Program-made: the position numbers and the translations under genes
The notes under the pieces: generated by a model
Told to the model about the DNA's origin: nothing
The model's database searches: none
The model's input: the letters and a program-made list of their open reading frames with translations, nothing else
Part shown: positions 23,722 to 35,839 of the stretch, piece by piece
Numbering within the stretch: the stretch's first letter is position 1
Layout of the letters: each line of letters opens with the position of its first letter
NCBI GenBank assembly: GCA_030686995.1
Contig: JARVZY010002408.1
Location: 509,501-573,500 of the forward strand
Direction of reading: 5' to 3'
DNA length: 64,000 bases
Source of the DNA: Artemisia argyi
Taxonomy: Eukaryota > Streptophyta > Magnoliopsida > Asterales > Asteraceae

Positions 23722-26700
23722 TGATTGATGCCAAACCACCTAACTTATATTGACCAAATAATGGTCAACAAAGTCAAAGGCTTAGAGTCAATGCTCCGGG
23801 TAATATAATGTATCACCGGGTCGTGAAATCCCGTTGAAGTGTGAATTGTGACCTTAGCGTATTAGGGATCGGGTAATTATTCACAGGAAAGGGTTATGAT
23901 TAAAATTACTTGGAAATTATTAATAGATATAGCTTAGGAAAGCTATGTGATGGATTACTGGAATTTGGATTACGAGAATTTGAGCTTAAACCGAAAATTA
24001 TACGTTTTAATTAAAAACGTATACTGATGAACCGTACAAAAAGTACAACTGAAGAACTGAGAGGGGTAAAAGTGTAAATTTTATATTTTTACAATCCTAT
24101 TAATTAAAGAAAATTTTAAGAAAAATAAAAAAGTATTTTTACACTATTTAATTATTTAATATTAATTATTTTACTAATTATCTATTTATTACTAATTAAA
24201 CTAATTAGAATTATTAAAAATACTAAAAAGACTTAGGAAATTAAGAAAAATTTTATAAATCTAATTAACCATTACAGGAATCCTAAAAAATTATAAAAAG
24301 TTAATTTTATGTATTTTTAAACTAATTAACGAATTATTATTCTATTTATTAATTAATATCTAATTAAACTATTTAAATTATGAAGACTATTAAATGAACA
24401 GTAAAAATTCTAGAAAAAATTTATAAAAATGTTTTAACTAAAATAAAAGCTATAAAAATTATAAAAACTAGGTTATACTATTTAAAAACTAATTATGCTA
24501 TTTAATTGATTAATATTAATTAAAACTAAATTAAACTAAAATTAATTAAAAATACCACTAAAAGACAAAATAAAAATCTGGAAAAATTTGTAAAATTATT
24601 TTAACCTAAAATGTAATTTCTAAAAATATAAAAGTGATATATTATTTAGAAATTAATTAAAAAGAAAATTAAATTGATAAATCCTATTAAATAGAAGCTA
24701 TCACTATTTTTAAAGTTGGTTTTTTGGTTTTTTTTTCTTTTTCTAAACTAAGTATAAGATAAAAATAAGCACTTTTAATTAAGACACTTTTACTATACCC
24801 CTGGAAATAAGCACTTGGAGTGCTTATTCACCTCACAGTTGACTTTTGTTGACTGTGAAGGTTAATAAGCTCAAAATGAAAATGTGGGGTCCACAATTAT
24901 ATTTCTTGGTTTCTCTGAGTCAAATGATCACAAATAAGCAAGAGTCAAGCCAATAAGTGGCCTGAATAAGCCAAAAATAACAAATAAGCACTTAGCTTAT
25001 TTGTTGACTGAGGCAGCTGAGGGACAAAGTTTATGGGTCAAACTAGGTAGGGTCCACAGATTTTGGGGTCAAACAAAAGGTCAACCCTTATTCCTGGGTA
25101 GGAGGGGGGTTGAAAGGTGCAAGGTAAAGCCTATGGGACCCACTGGGTCAGTCACAAACCACCAATGAAGTTGGGTGGATGGCTGAGGTAACTGAGAGCA
25201 GGGCAGACCTTTGCCCTGCAACCTACTTCAAGGCTTGGTGGGACCCACCAAACAAATTCTTAAAAATCTGGAAAAATTCACAAAAATCTACAAAGTGGTA
25301 GATAATAAGCACACCAAGTTCCAGCTTCTAACAACTAAGATCAAACAAGTTACACCCCTCCCAATATTGCTCAAAATGACTGAAACAAGTCTTTGACTTT
25401 AAAAAGTTTTGCACAACTTTGACTTTTATGAACTTGTGATGCTGATTTAATAATCCAATAAGCTAAGATAAGCTATATTAAAACTAATTTGGGTAAAACT
25501 TCAACTTATGAAAAGGTTTTGTGAGATTTGGACTCCAAAAATCACCACAGTGGACTGTGGTGATTATTATCTTTTGATTTTGACTTTTGTGAGGTTTTGT
25601 ACCAAAACTCTTGTTCCCCTGAGCTTTATTATACCCAAATAACTAATAGAAACTAAAAAATGCTCAGTAAAACAACTAGAATACACCAAACAAGCTAAAA
25701 CCAAACACCCTCTTTTGAAACAGTTAATGGAAAGATTTCCACTTAAACAAGTATAAATCACAAACAGATGGTACAAACTACTTTATAAGCTAATATTTAT
25801 ATGCAATAAGCTTAAATAAACAACTAGGCTACTTTAAGAATAAAGATGAAAGGATTTGTAGCTTACAAAGCCTTCCAAGCACTGAATAAGTACCAAGGAA
25901 CCAAACCAAACTATCCTATGCCCTCCCCTGAGGTTCCTAACCCACAGCCTTCCAAGATTCACTGTGCTCCATGCTTATACAACCAATGATCACCACTTTT
26001 TATTTTTATTTTTATTTTTCTTATTTTTTTTAGTTTTTATTGAAAATTGAATTGAAAGTGTTCACATAAGCTTATAACACTTGTAATATCTTATTTCTGA
26101 GCTTGTAAGAACTTCTGTGTTCCTTAAACACAAATTACTTCACTTGATTGGAACTTGGAAATTTAAGATGAGATTTTGAAAAGTGAAATTGGAATTTAAA
26201 CTTCAAAATGAACTTGCATTAATAAAAAGAGTTACATTACATTGAAAATGAACTGAAATTACAAATAAACTAAGAAAATTACACACAAGCTTCTTATGAG
26301 CTTATCATTATATATCGACTAAAAAATAAATCCCTAAGCCTTCCACATGGCTACTTTTTGAAAACTGAGAGTCCCAATGACTTTGCCTTGACCCTCTGAC
26401 CAAATCCCAACCATCAATTTAATCTTCAATGCATCCTAGCCACTGATTCGTATTTTGGCGCCAATTTTTATACGGGGCAAAACTAGTGGTGTTGGTGAGG
26501 GTTTAGGGGAGCATTTATGGTGGTGGAGATGGTAGGTGAGGGAATTAATTGTGGGGGGGTGGAGTAGTTGAAAAGGCGAGGAGGGGGGGGGGAAGTTTCT
26601 CCCTGGTTTTGCGCTTGTCTGTTGGGGGAGATGATGGTCAAACGTGGGTTTGACCCGCGTTGACTAGGTTTGACCGGGGTTTTAGCCAAATTGGACTGGG

Positions 26701-27305
26701 CCAAGATGTGGTGGGCTTGGGGATCAGCTGGGCTAGGGGTTGTTTGGGTTTGGATTAGTTTTTTGGATTAAATAAAAATGGGGTCCGGTTTGGATAAATT
26801 TAGCCATAGGGACCAATTTTGCAATTCTTCCAAACTTCAAGGGCTGAAGTTGCCCACTTTCCAAAGCTCTCTAAAGGATCAATGTTGCCAAATACCAATA
26901 ATCCAAGGACCAAATTTGTATTTTTCCATTTTTTTCCAATTTCAAAAATTCCCAGGGACTACTTTTGCCATATTTGGATTTTTAGGGACTAAATATGTAA
27001 TTTTTGAAAACTTGCAACCCAATTATGATATTTTGACTTTATTTGACTTTTAAGACCTTGGGTTGACTTTTCCTTAAAAATAAATGCATAGGGACTAAAG
27101 TTGACAAGTTTTGAAACTCGGGGGACTGAAACTGCCAATACTGCAAACTTTGTACGTTTTTTCTTTGTTTTTGCACATTTTGCTTTTAAAACACATAAAA
27201 CACAATCCCTGGGATAATTTAAGTATTTTGATATCTTTTTGATTGTTTTTGTGCGTTTTGGCAGTTTAAATATATCGAAAACGATGAGTGTTTGAGCACT
27301 CATCA
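23722..27305 (-). repeat. Athila1 5' LTR (3584 bp)
   Basis: Pairs with the 3' LTR at 12741-16498 but lacks the 176-bp duplication. The sense start is at 27305 next to TSD GTAGG. The U3 array of GGGACYAAA words spans about 26800-27165. Confidence 0.96.
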
Positions 27306-30300
27306 GTAGGAAAACTCGATTAACGGCAAATGGTTAGCCCAACCATTTCCAAAGTCAATCACACATGCTCGCAGCATGTCCTCAAGTGTCTGAATAGTTC
27401 TCTCGCTCTGACCATCGGTCTGAGGATGGTAAGCAGTGCTCATGTCTAACTTGGATCCCAAAGAATCTTGTAATGATCGCCAAAAGTTTGAAGTAAAACG
27501 ACTATCTCTGTCGGAAATGATGGAAACTGGTGCTCCGTGTCTTGAGATGATTTCCTTAACATAAAGTCTAGCAAGTTGTTCCATATAATAAGTCTCTCTA
27601 ATGGGTATGAAATGAGCTGATTTGGTAAGACGATCAACAATTACCCAAATAGCATCGTAACCTCCTGCAGTCTTAGGAAGTTTAGTGACAAAGTCCATAG
27701 TAATGCATTCCCACTTCCATTGTAGAATCTCTAGTTGTTGAAGTAACCCTGACGGTTTTTGGTACTCGGCTTTCACTTTAGCACAAGTAAGACATTTGCT
27801 GACATACGTAGCTATTTCTGCTTTCATGTTCGGCTACCAATAAAGTTTTTTGAGATCCTGATACATCTTATCAGATCCTGGATGAATAGAGTACTTCGAC
27901 TTGTGTGATTCATGCATAATCAATTCTCGCACTCCACCATAGAGTGGTATCCAACTTCGGTCCTTGAAGCATAACACTCCATCTGATCTCTTTACAAAGC
28001 CATTTTCGCTTTCTGGCATACCATAAATTTTCTCGTGTGGTCGATTTTCTTCCTTGAGAGCCTCAATCTGAGCTTCTAGAATTTTTGATGGTAGTGGCGA
28101 AATGATAGTCATTCCCAATGACCTAACTCTCAACGGTTTGAGTCGTTCTTTTCGGCTAAGTGCATCTGCTACAACATTTGCTTTTCCTGGGTGATATCGG
28201 ATTTCATAATCGTAATCACTCAACAACTCTAGCCAACGACGTTGTCTCATGTTGAGTTCCTTCTGATCAAGTATATGCTGTAAGCTCTTGTGGTCAGTAA
28301 AAATTACGCACTTGGTACCATAAAGGTAGTGTCTCCAAATCTTGAGTGCAAGAACTACCGCACCCAACTCCAAGTCGTGCGTAGTGTAATTCTTCTCGTG
28401 TATCTTAAGCTGTCTAGATGCATAAGCTATCACCTTCTCGTTTTGCATTAGCACAGCTCTAAGTCCTTGATGCGAAGCATCGCAATATACCACAAAGTTC
28501 TCAATACCTTCAGGTAGTGACAAAATCGGTGCGCTACAAAGCTTTTGTTTCAATAATTGAAATGCGGACTCTTGTTTTTCTCCCCACTCGTACTTCTCAT
28601 TCTTTTGTGTCAGCTTTGTCAACGACTTCGCTATCTTAGAAAACCCTTCAATAAATCTTCTGTAATATCCAGCAAGTCCTAGGAATTGACGAATTTCCGT
28701 AGGAGACTTGGGCGTAGCCCAATCCTTAACTGCCTCGATCTTTGCCGGGTCGACTTGTAATCCTTGGCTATCAATGACATGGCCAAGAAATTGAACTCTT
28801 CGTATCCAAAAATCACACTTAGAAAATTTGGCATACAATTGCTCCTTCTTGAGTAGTTCCAGGATTGTTCTGAGGTGTTCTTCGTGATCTTCCTTACTCT
28901 TGGAATAAATCAAGATATCGTCAATGAATACAATCACAAACTTATCAAGATACGGTTTGCACACCTTATTCATGAGATCCATAAATACCGCAGGTGCGTT
29001 GGTTAATCCGAACGGCATTACTTGAAACTCATAATGACCATAGCGTGTTCTAAATGCCGTCTTCGGGATATCCTCTTCCCGAACTTTAAGTTGATGGTAA
29101 CCGGATCTTAAATCAATCTTGGAATAAAAACTAGAACCTTGTAACTGGTCGAACAAGTCGTCGATTCTGGGGAGTGGATAACGGTTCTTCACCGTTAACT
29201 TGTTCAGCTCATGATAGTCGATGCACATTCTGAAAGTTCCGTCCTTTTTCTTCACAAACAAAACCGGCGCTCCCCAAGGCGAGGAACTCGGTCTAATGAA
29301 TCCTTTGTCCAAAAGTTCTTGTAGTTGATTCGACAATTCTTGCATCTCCGAAGGTGCAAGTCTATACGGTGCTCGCGCAATTGGTGCAGCTCCTGGCACT
29401 AATTCGATTTGAAACTCAACTTGGCGTGTAGGCGGAAGTCCTAGCAATTCTTCCGGAAAAACTTCTGGAAATTCCTTAACAATTGGCACATCTTCAAGTC
29501 GTTTCTCATCCGACTTCTTCTCCGTGATGTGAGCCAAGAATGCATAACAACCCTTCTTTATGTACTTCTCGGTTTTAATGCATGATATGATACTGAGTCT
29601 AGTTCCACTTCGCTCTCCACGAACAACCAAAGTTTCACCGTTATAAGGAAGGTGAACAACTTTCTCATCACAAATAATTCTCGCTCGATGCCGAGATAAC
29701 CAATCCATACCGATAACAACGTCGAAACTTCCAAGTTCTACGGGCATAAGGTCTATATTGAATGGATGGTTTAGAAAATTTATAGTGCAACCACGAACAA
29801 TGGTGTTGGTGTTAACTAAAGACCCATCGGCTAATTCAACGATATAGGAAGTGTCTAATGGCGTTGGTTCTATGTTAAGTAAAGGTGTAAATGCAATAGA
29901 AACAAAACTTCTATCCGCTCCTGAATCAAATAAAATGGATGCATAACGATTATTAACGAGGAACGTACCCGCAACCACATTTGGGTCCTCTTTGACATCT
30001 TCTCCTCCCATAACATAAGCTCTTCCTCGAGCCATTCCATTTTGGTTTCCAGTTCCTTGATTCTTCCCCTTTGGGCACTCTCCCCTGTAGTGTCCAATTT
30101 CTCCGCAGCCAAAACATGTTACTGGTGGTTTCTGAGCTGGAAATTTGCAATCCTTGGTGTTATGACCAATCTTTTTGCACTTACCACATAAATCTAGGCA
30201 ACGTCCTAGGTTATGATGCTTCTGACACCTCTCACACTTGGGTAAATTACCCTCATATCCTTTCCTTTCAGTCAGTCCTGCAGCATAAGCCCTTGCCACT

Positions 30301-31214
30301 TCTTGCCTCTTAGGTGGCGGCTGAATAGCGTTTCCACCTTGGTTGTAATCAAACCTTCTCTTATTGTTGTTGTTATTGTTGTTTGGATTGTTGTTTCGGT
30401 TATTGGGATAGTTGCGGTTTCGATTGTTGTTATAGTTGTTGTTGTTCCGAGTGTTGTTGTAGTTGGTGTTGTTTGAACGGTTATTGTTGTTGACAGCAGC
30501 TTTTCCTTTTACCACTTGGACCATGAGTTTCTGAGTTATATGAATAGCCTCTTCCATTGATTGAGGATCAAAAGAAATCACATCTCCTCGAACACTTTCA
30601 GGCAATCCACCAACAAAGTTTTCCATCTTTTTCTCATCGTCGGGAACCATAGTTGGACATAGTGCAGCCAACTCCTGAAACCTCCTGAAGTAGGTCTCGA
30701 TGTCATCACCTTTAGTCACAAGCTCATAAAATTCTGTTTCCAACTTTTGCACCTCGGTACGAGGGCAAAACTTCTTAGACATCAGTTTCTTGAATTCCTC
30801 CCAAGTGAGCTTGTAAGCATTCTCCATGCCAATCGGCTGAGCATACGAATTCCACCAAGACATAGCTTCATCAAGAAGCATACCGGTAGCAAATTTCACC
30901 TTGCTGACGTCCGGGCATCCGCACATAAGGAATACATTCTCAGTCTTTTCAAACCAGCGGATCAAAGCAACCGCTCCTTCAGTGCCCTTAAACTTGATAG
31001 GATCACTAATCTTGAAATCTTTCCATGTACATTCACGCCTAATAGCAGTTGGTTCAACTGCCCCTGTATTAGAAGCAGTCTCAGCAGCCCTAGCAGCAAC
31101 CTCAGCTCTCTCAATCTCCAGAGCTTCTGCAATACTATCCCTGACCAACTTGCGGATAGCGGCTTGAGTCATAGCGGGTGTTTCTGGTGCAACCTTACTT
31201 TTCCTTGGTGCCAT
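27306..31214 (-). pseudogene. gag-pol: Tekay Gag-Pol, 5' part (nonsense codon and insertion)
   Basis: Starts [15 protein letters not shown]. Gag core ~residues 60-240 ([18 protein letters not shown]), N-rich linker ~250-290, two CCHC knuckles ([28 protein letters not shown]) with a CERC...C segment just before them, aspartic protease near 428 ([12 protein letters not shown]), RT with an intact FIDD box near 765, RNase H ([18 protein letters not shown]), and the integrase zinc-finger start. At 27834-27836 TGG has become TAG (LYW*PNMK). The same frame then gives the integrase core with [16 protein letters not shown] and Glu 36 residues later (DGQSERT), ending at IEFSY where Athila1 is inserted; it resumes at 12740. 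Upstream lies the leader ORF. Two stops plus a 14.6-kb insert make this copy non-functional, although most domains are well preserved. Confidence 0.93.
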
Positions 31215-31289
31215 ACTTCTGATAAATCACAATGGGAATAACCATGAGAAAAATCATACTAGAAATAGTCATCGAACCAAAGATATACA

Positions 31290-31460
31290 CCCACAACATG
31301 TATATATATATATATATATACAACCACAACAAGTATTAATACAACCACGACATGTACGAATACAACCACAATCTGTCTAGATATCACAACGACAAGTATA
31401 TATACAACCACAACAACCACGACATGTATATATACAACCACAACCTGTATCAATACGACA
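31290..31460. repeat. Minisatellite in the Tekay leader (TA tract and ACAACCACAACATGTATAT units)
   Basis: A TA run at 31299-31320, then six or more imperfect units of about 20-25 bp built from acaaccacaac/acgacatgtatatat. It lies between the leader ORF and the gag start. No ORF crosses it in the gag frame. Confidence 0.8.
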
Positions 31461-31784
31461 ATAATAAAGAGCAACCACGAAACATCATAAATATAATCAC
31501 AACACATGAATATAATACATGAAAATTTCGGCCTACATGGACCGATATAATATATAGCACAACATTTCCAACATAGTAGAGTCGCACTTGATATATTTGT
31601 TTGTACAACAACCAAAAGACTACAAGTTCTTGAACTATGTCCCACACCTCGGGACTAGGAAAATAGTAAAAGCTAATATAATACCAGTCTATGTCTAGGC
31701 TCCTCCAGGTGCTCTAGATGGTCCAGGCTCTCCTCTCAGGCGGCGAATCTCACGATCCATCGCAACCACGATCTCCTCGAGATG

Positions 31785-32645
31785 CTAAACTCGTAACCGA
31801 AAAGAAGCATCTCTGCGCTCCGATACGACTAACCTCTCTCGGATCAATGCCAACTGGTCTACCTGCTCCCACTGAGTCTCCTGTGTCGCTTGAGCTCTAT
31901 CTCGAATCTCAGGTAGCTCATCCCTAAGTAGATCAATCTGCTCCTGGTGCCTCAACTGTCGTACCTCGAGTCCATGGTAAGACACATCAATACCAACTCT
32001 GCCCTGAATCAAATCCTCAACCTGTTCCTCGACAGCCTCAAGTCGAGTAGTGATAATCTCATCAACTCTATACCCCAACCTATCAACTTGCTCCTGCTGA
32101 GCCCCTAACTGATCATCTAGTGTAACAGCTGTAGGCCCCCTAGCCGCAGCTGCTCTCGAACTCTCACCTATGTGGTATACTGGTGGTGGTGAAAGGTCAG
32201 TAGTCTCGGTAGTAGGTGAATCTGGGGTGGTAAGCCTTGCACGCTTCCGCTGCGGCAAGAGTGAGGTAGATATAGGAGTAGTAGTGGGTATGGCTGGTGG
32301 TGGTGGTGTAGGCACAGTAGGACTAGGGAGGGTCCTATAAGTAGATGTAGCTGGGCGAACACTCTTCCTAGCAACCTGAATGGTCTTACTCCTAGGAAAC
32401 ATAAGTCTCGGTTCTGAAAAAGTAGTAGTAGTAGGTGATGGTATGTCAGTGGGTACAGTAGGATGGACATGAGGAGTAGGAGCCGTCTCTTCTTCCTCGA
32501 AAGGCTCGGTGTCATCATCTGATGCCAAGAGTGGCAACTCAGGTGTAGGAGAAACAAGTGGTGAAACAGCAGTGGAGGACACAGAGTCCTCATCATCGGA
32601 GTTTGATATAGAGTAAAGTATGACAGTGTTTGGATTCGAAGACAT
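31785..32645 (-). CDS. Tekay leader ORF (286 aa), upstream of gag
   Basis: An intact ORF in the sense orientation of the element, starting about 170 nt after the PBS. The first half is acidic, then Ser/Thr/Pro-rich (SDDEDSVSSTAVSPLVSPTP; VPTPPPPAIPTTTPIST) with a basic patch LLPQRKRARL. The second half is a predicted coiled coil with heptad-like L/V spacing (QQEQVDRLGYRVDEI ... IDLLRDELPEIRDRAQAT). No enzyme motif is visible. Similar leader proteins, often fused to Gag in annotations, are recalled from Asteraceae Tekay elements, so it may be an N-terminal Gag extension or a separate accessory protein. The stop-rich minisatellite separates it from gag. Function unknown. Confidence 0.65.
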   Translation of the reverse strand: MSSNPNTVILYSISNSDDEDSVSSTAVSPLVSPTPELPLLASDDDTEPFEEEETAPTPHVHPTVPTDIPSPTTTTFSEPRLMFPRSKTIQVARKSVRPATSTYRTLPSPTVPTPPPPAIPTTTPISTSLLPQRKRARLTTPDSPTTETTDLSPPPVYHIGESSRAAAARGPTAVTLDDQLGAQQEQVDRLGYRVDEIITTRLEAVEEQVEDLIQGRVGIDVSYHGLEVRQLRHQEQIDLLRDELPEIRDRAQATQETQWEQVDQLALIRERLVVSERRDASFRLRV

Positions 32646-32800
32646 GTCTCTGTGATAATCAAGGTGAAATAAAAATAAATAACTCGTAAAATGGAATCAC
32701 CTAAAATAAGTAAATATGCACTTATGATGAAATGATGATATGCTATGATGGTGTGGTTATAGTCTAGGGTCCATGATGCATCCTAGTTCTCTATAACCTT

Positions 32801-32813
32801 GGCTCTGGTACCA
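32801..32813 (-). other. Tekay primer-binding site (initiator tRNA-Met type)
   Basis: Sense TGGTACCAGAGCC, three bases after the LTR end GTGTGACA. One mismatch (C for T) to the canonical TGGTATCAGAGC. Confidence 0.85.
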
Positions 32814-32816
32814 ATC

Positions 32817-34005
32817 TGTCACACCCCCAAAATACCTGAATGGCAGCGGAATGGAATGCCTGAGGGTGTAACGACCATAGCACACAAACCAGGATATATT
32901 GAACGACCTAAAGTGTCGTTTAGAAAATACATCGTTTGATTCATTCAAAATATTCAGAGTTATAAAACATAGGTCCCAAAAGTTGGAAAAGGTTTAAGGA
33001 AATAATTTAGTACAATCAAACGATAGTTCAAAAGTGCATGAAATCCAAAAAGAGACGCGTCATCCTTGATACACAAAATGACTCCATGCATGCCATGAGA
33101 ATATGCCTTAGTTACCTGAGAAATACATTGCGAAAACGGTCAACATAAAGTTGGTGAATAATCATAGGTTTATAAGTAAATCGTATGTACATAAGCCACA
33201 AGTATAAAGTAAAGTGACAAAATGTCAAAAAGCTACATTGTCTCTTAAGCTCATGACCCCGAAGCTAGACGTTACCTTGGCCCCAAAGGAGTGTTTACCA
33301 GACACTCGAATATATTAGAAATGAAATGCATTCGTTTTCCTTATGGAGCAACCCAAACACGAATGGAGGAGTCACCCTCGATAGATCTATCCACTCACCC
33401 TCGCTTGCATCTTAATTAACGGTTCATGATATAAAAGGGGACTTAATGTGGTAGTAAGGCAACTTAAGCAATGTACGAAGTTTAATACTTGGGCATGTAC
33501 GAAAAATAATTGTGCAATGTATTCTCCCCCATGGGATTTGAAATCAAATAAGTAATTAAAACGGGGCTATGAAGACTCACCTCGAAGTGATGGTACAAAG
33601 ATGGTACAATGATGTAAAAGTAGTCGGGACAATGAGGCGCGAACACTAGCCGCAACCTAAATGAATAATCGCGATCTAATTAAGATCAAGCCGTAATGAA
33701 ATGAATGCACATGCACATGATACCCATACCACTCGTAATTTGGAAATACTAGTTATCTTCATAGTAAAATAGTTTCCATACTTAGGAAAAATAAGTCCAT
33801 ATATAGAAGTATATAACTTGTCGTATTATCTCGTATGAAAATGTTAGCGTTAAATTCCTTGTATCGAAAACCTTAAAAATAACGTCGTTAAGTCGTATAA
33901 ATATTCTTTTGAGTCATACGTATTTCATTTGTTAAGAATATAGTCCTTAGTAGCATTTCTAGAAAATACACCATTTAGTGCGTAAGTTATTATTTTTATT
34001 TATAA

Positions 34006-34049
<44 letters not shown>

Positions 34050-35839
34050 TTGACGATGTTAAAACGGGTATAACTTGGTCGTTTTAAGCTCATTTTCCTT
34101 GTTCTCTATATCCACGGATTCGTTTTTGTATATACTAATATATTTTTGATAACTCGGCTCCGCTAGGTTACGTTTAACACCTCTTTTTATCCGTCGAAAA
34201 CTGTCAAACAGCATGCAGTTTTTATAAAAATAGTTTTCGTCGTTAAATTTGCAAAAATCATATCTCCTTCGTTATAAGCTCGTTTTAATCCATTCTTTCG
34301 CCTAAAGTTTCGTTTTTGAAAGTATTTTCTAAATCTTTGGTCAAAATTTAACCACCATCTACTGATTTTCCCACGAATCAAAAATAGGGACAGTAGGTAT
34401 TCTTATCGTTTCAAAAATCATTTCTAGGGTTCTAATCTAGTTCCATCTTCAATCAAACCACTTACAATCACCACAAAACTAGTCTAATCCTACCATACAC
34501 CTTCTTAGGGTGTCATGGGTCCTTAAACATCATCAATCCATTAGGTCTAACAAGGGTTTCTCATGTGTTCATTTCTAGGGCTCAAAGTTAAATATGTACA
34601 AAATAGAGTGGTATAAACCATTATATGCATGAGTTCTTGTAAGAAAAGTATATAACCATAGTAATAACTTGTAAAAATTATAAAAATGAGTTTGTTAACT
34701 TACTTGAAGGTTTAGGGAGTTTAGATGATGAAAAACCTACTAATCCTTGAGTTTCTATTTCAAAACTCCAACAAGGATGACTAAGTGAACAAGTTTATAT
34801 CTAGATCTTGGAAAAATTGTTGTTCTTGCTTCTTGATTCACCCTAGGCCGAATTATACAAGAGAGAAAATGAGAGAAAAAGTTTACTTGCACTTAGATGA
34901 AAATTTGTGAAAAATGGGATGAAAAGGGTTTAATATATAGTTAGAGACAAATGTTAGGTTTGCATTAAATTGGGTTGGTGAAGTTTTAGCTTATTAGGAC
35001 CAAGGGGGGGGGGGGGGGGGGGGGGTTTGGCCGGCGCAAAAAGGAGGGAAAGGGGGGGGGGGGGTTGTCTTGGGTTTTATTTAAAAACTTAGTGGTATTA
35101 TGATGTTGTGTTAGTTTTAGGTTTTATCGGGTACCGGGTTTGTTAGAAATAAATTTTATTAAAGTTATTCGGAACATAATAAAGTCGTAAAAATTGTAAA
35201 AATATGTCGGGTACAAGTACGGAGAGTTCGGGTGATTATTGTTTAATCTTTGTGAAAACCGTCGAATTTAAATTAGACGTACGATACGTAATAAATAAAT
35301 TTCCAAAATACCGGGTAAATTAATATTATAATTTTTATATTATTAAAATGAATATAAAAATATATTGGGATAATAGTCGGGAGTGTCGGACATGTTAGTC
35401 ACATTTATAGTTCGCGTATTAGTGTTTATTTAAAATAAACATACGTAAATCGTTAATTATACCAAAAGTATTAATTTAGTTATCCTACGAGTGGAATAGT
35501 ATGCAAGTGCCCTAATGATGATATGCAGACTATTTCTAGTCCGAATGAAATGTCCCTGATAATAATGCATGAATTCGCTCCTGAACCAATACGGTTACGC
35601 GAATTTGAATACTCGTAAACTAAATTTACGATGACATGAGTAATGCACGTGAATAGTGGTTTTCTCTCGGAAATGAATAGTGTCAAGTGAATAGTAAAAT
35701 TTCTGAATGTGTCTCGGAATGTCAAATTGACCTAAAAAATGATGAATAGTAAACGATGAATAGTGATTGATGAATAGTAATTCGTGAATAGTAGAATGTC
35801 GAAGTTAGGAAAAATGACCTGAAATTGTGGGGTGTGATA
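32817..35839 (-). repeat. Tekay 5' LTR (3023 bp)
   Basis: Sense start at 35839 (TATCACACCCC), end at 32817 (GGGGGTGTGACA). Same internal landmarks as the 3' LTR: TATA at about 34931-34939, TA microsatellite at 34010-34046, G runs at 35005-35026 and about 35051-35064. The right edge abuts Athila2 LTR bases 'ttaagctactc'. Confidence 0.95.
34010..34046. repeat. (TA)n microsatellite
   Basis: Shorter allele of the TA tract in the 3' LTR. Confidence 0.95.

Larger units (their letters stand above)
12741..27305 (-). mobile_element. Athila1: structurally complete Athila-like Ty3/Gypsy element
   Basis: A 14.6-kb element with 3' LTR 12741-16498, PPT, pseudoknot array, one long gag-pol ORF, leader, PBS and 5' LTR 23722-27305. 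It is flanked by a perfect 5-bp TSD GTAGG (12736-12740 and 27306-27310) in the integrase of the Tekay element. Removing the insert restores ...[12 protein letters not shown]... in frame. LTRs begin TGATGAGTG and end CATCAATCA and are nearly identical except for a 176-bp tandem duplication, so insertion is recent. No env-like ORF is present between pol and the 3' LTR. Confidence 0.96.
8988..35839 (-). mobile_element. Tekay/Del-type chromovirus (Ty3/Gypsy) inserted in the Athila2 3' LTR
   Basis: Minus-strand element: 5' LTR 32817-35839, tRNA-Met-type PBS, leader ORF, gag-pol from 31214 leftward, integrase interrupted by Athila1 at 27305/12741, chromodomain region to 12061, then the 3' LTR (about 9001-12026). 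Chromodomain, double CCHC knuckles and LTR ends TATCACACCCC...GTGTGACA identify the lineage. The last ~20 bp of the 3' LTR and 397 bp of adjacent target are lost, so no TSD remains. The two LTRs differ at few positions apart from TA and G-run lengths, so the insertion is fairly recent. Confidence 0.9.

Noticed and set aside
31259..31645. 128-aa valine-rich ORF in the Tekay leader
   Set aside because: Produced by translating the TA/ACAACC minisatellite; repetitive VVVVYI composition without a start context.
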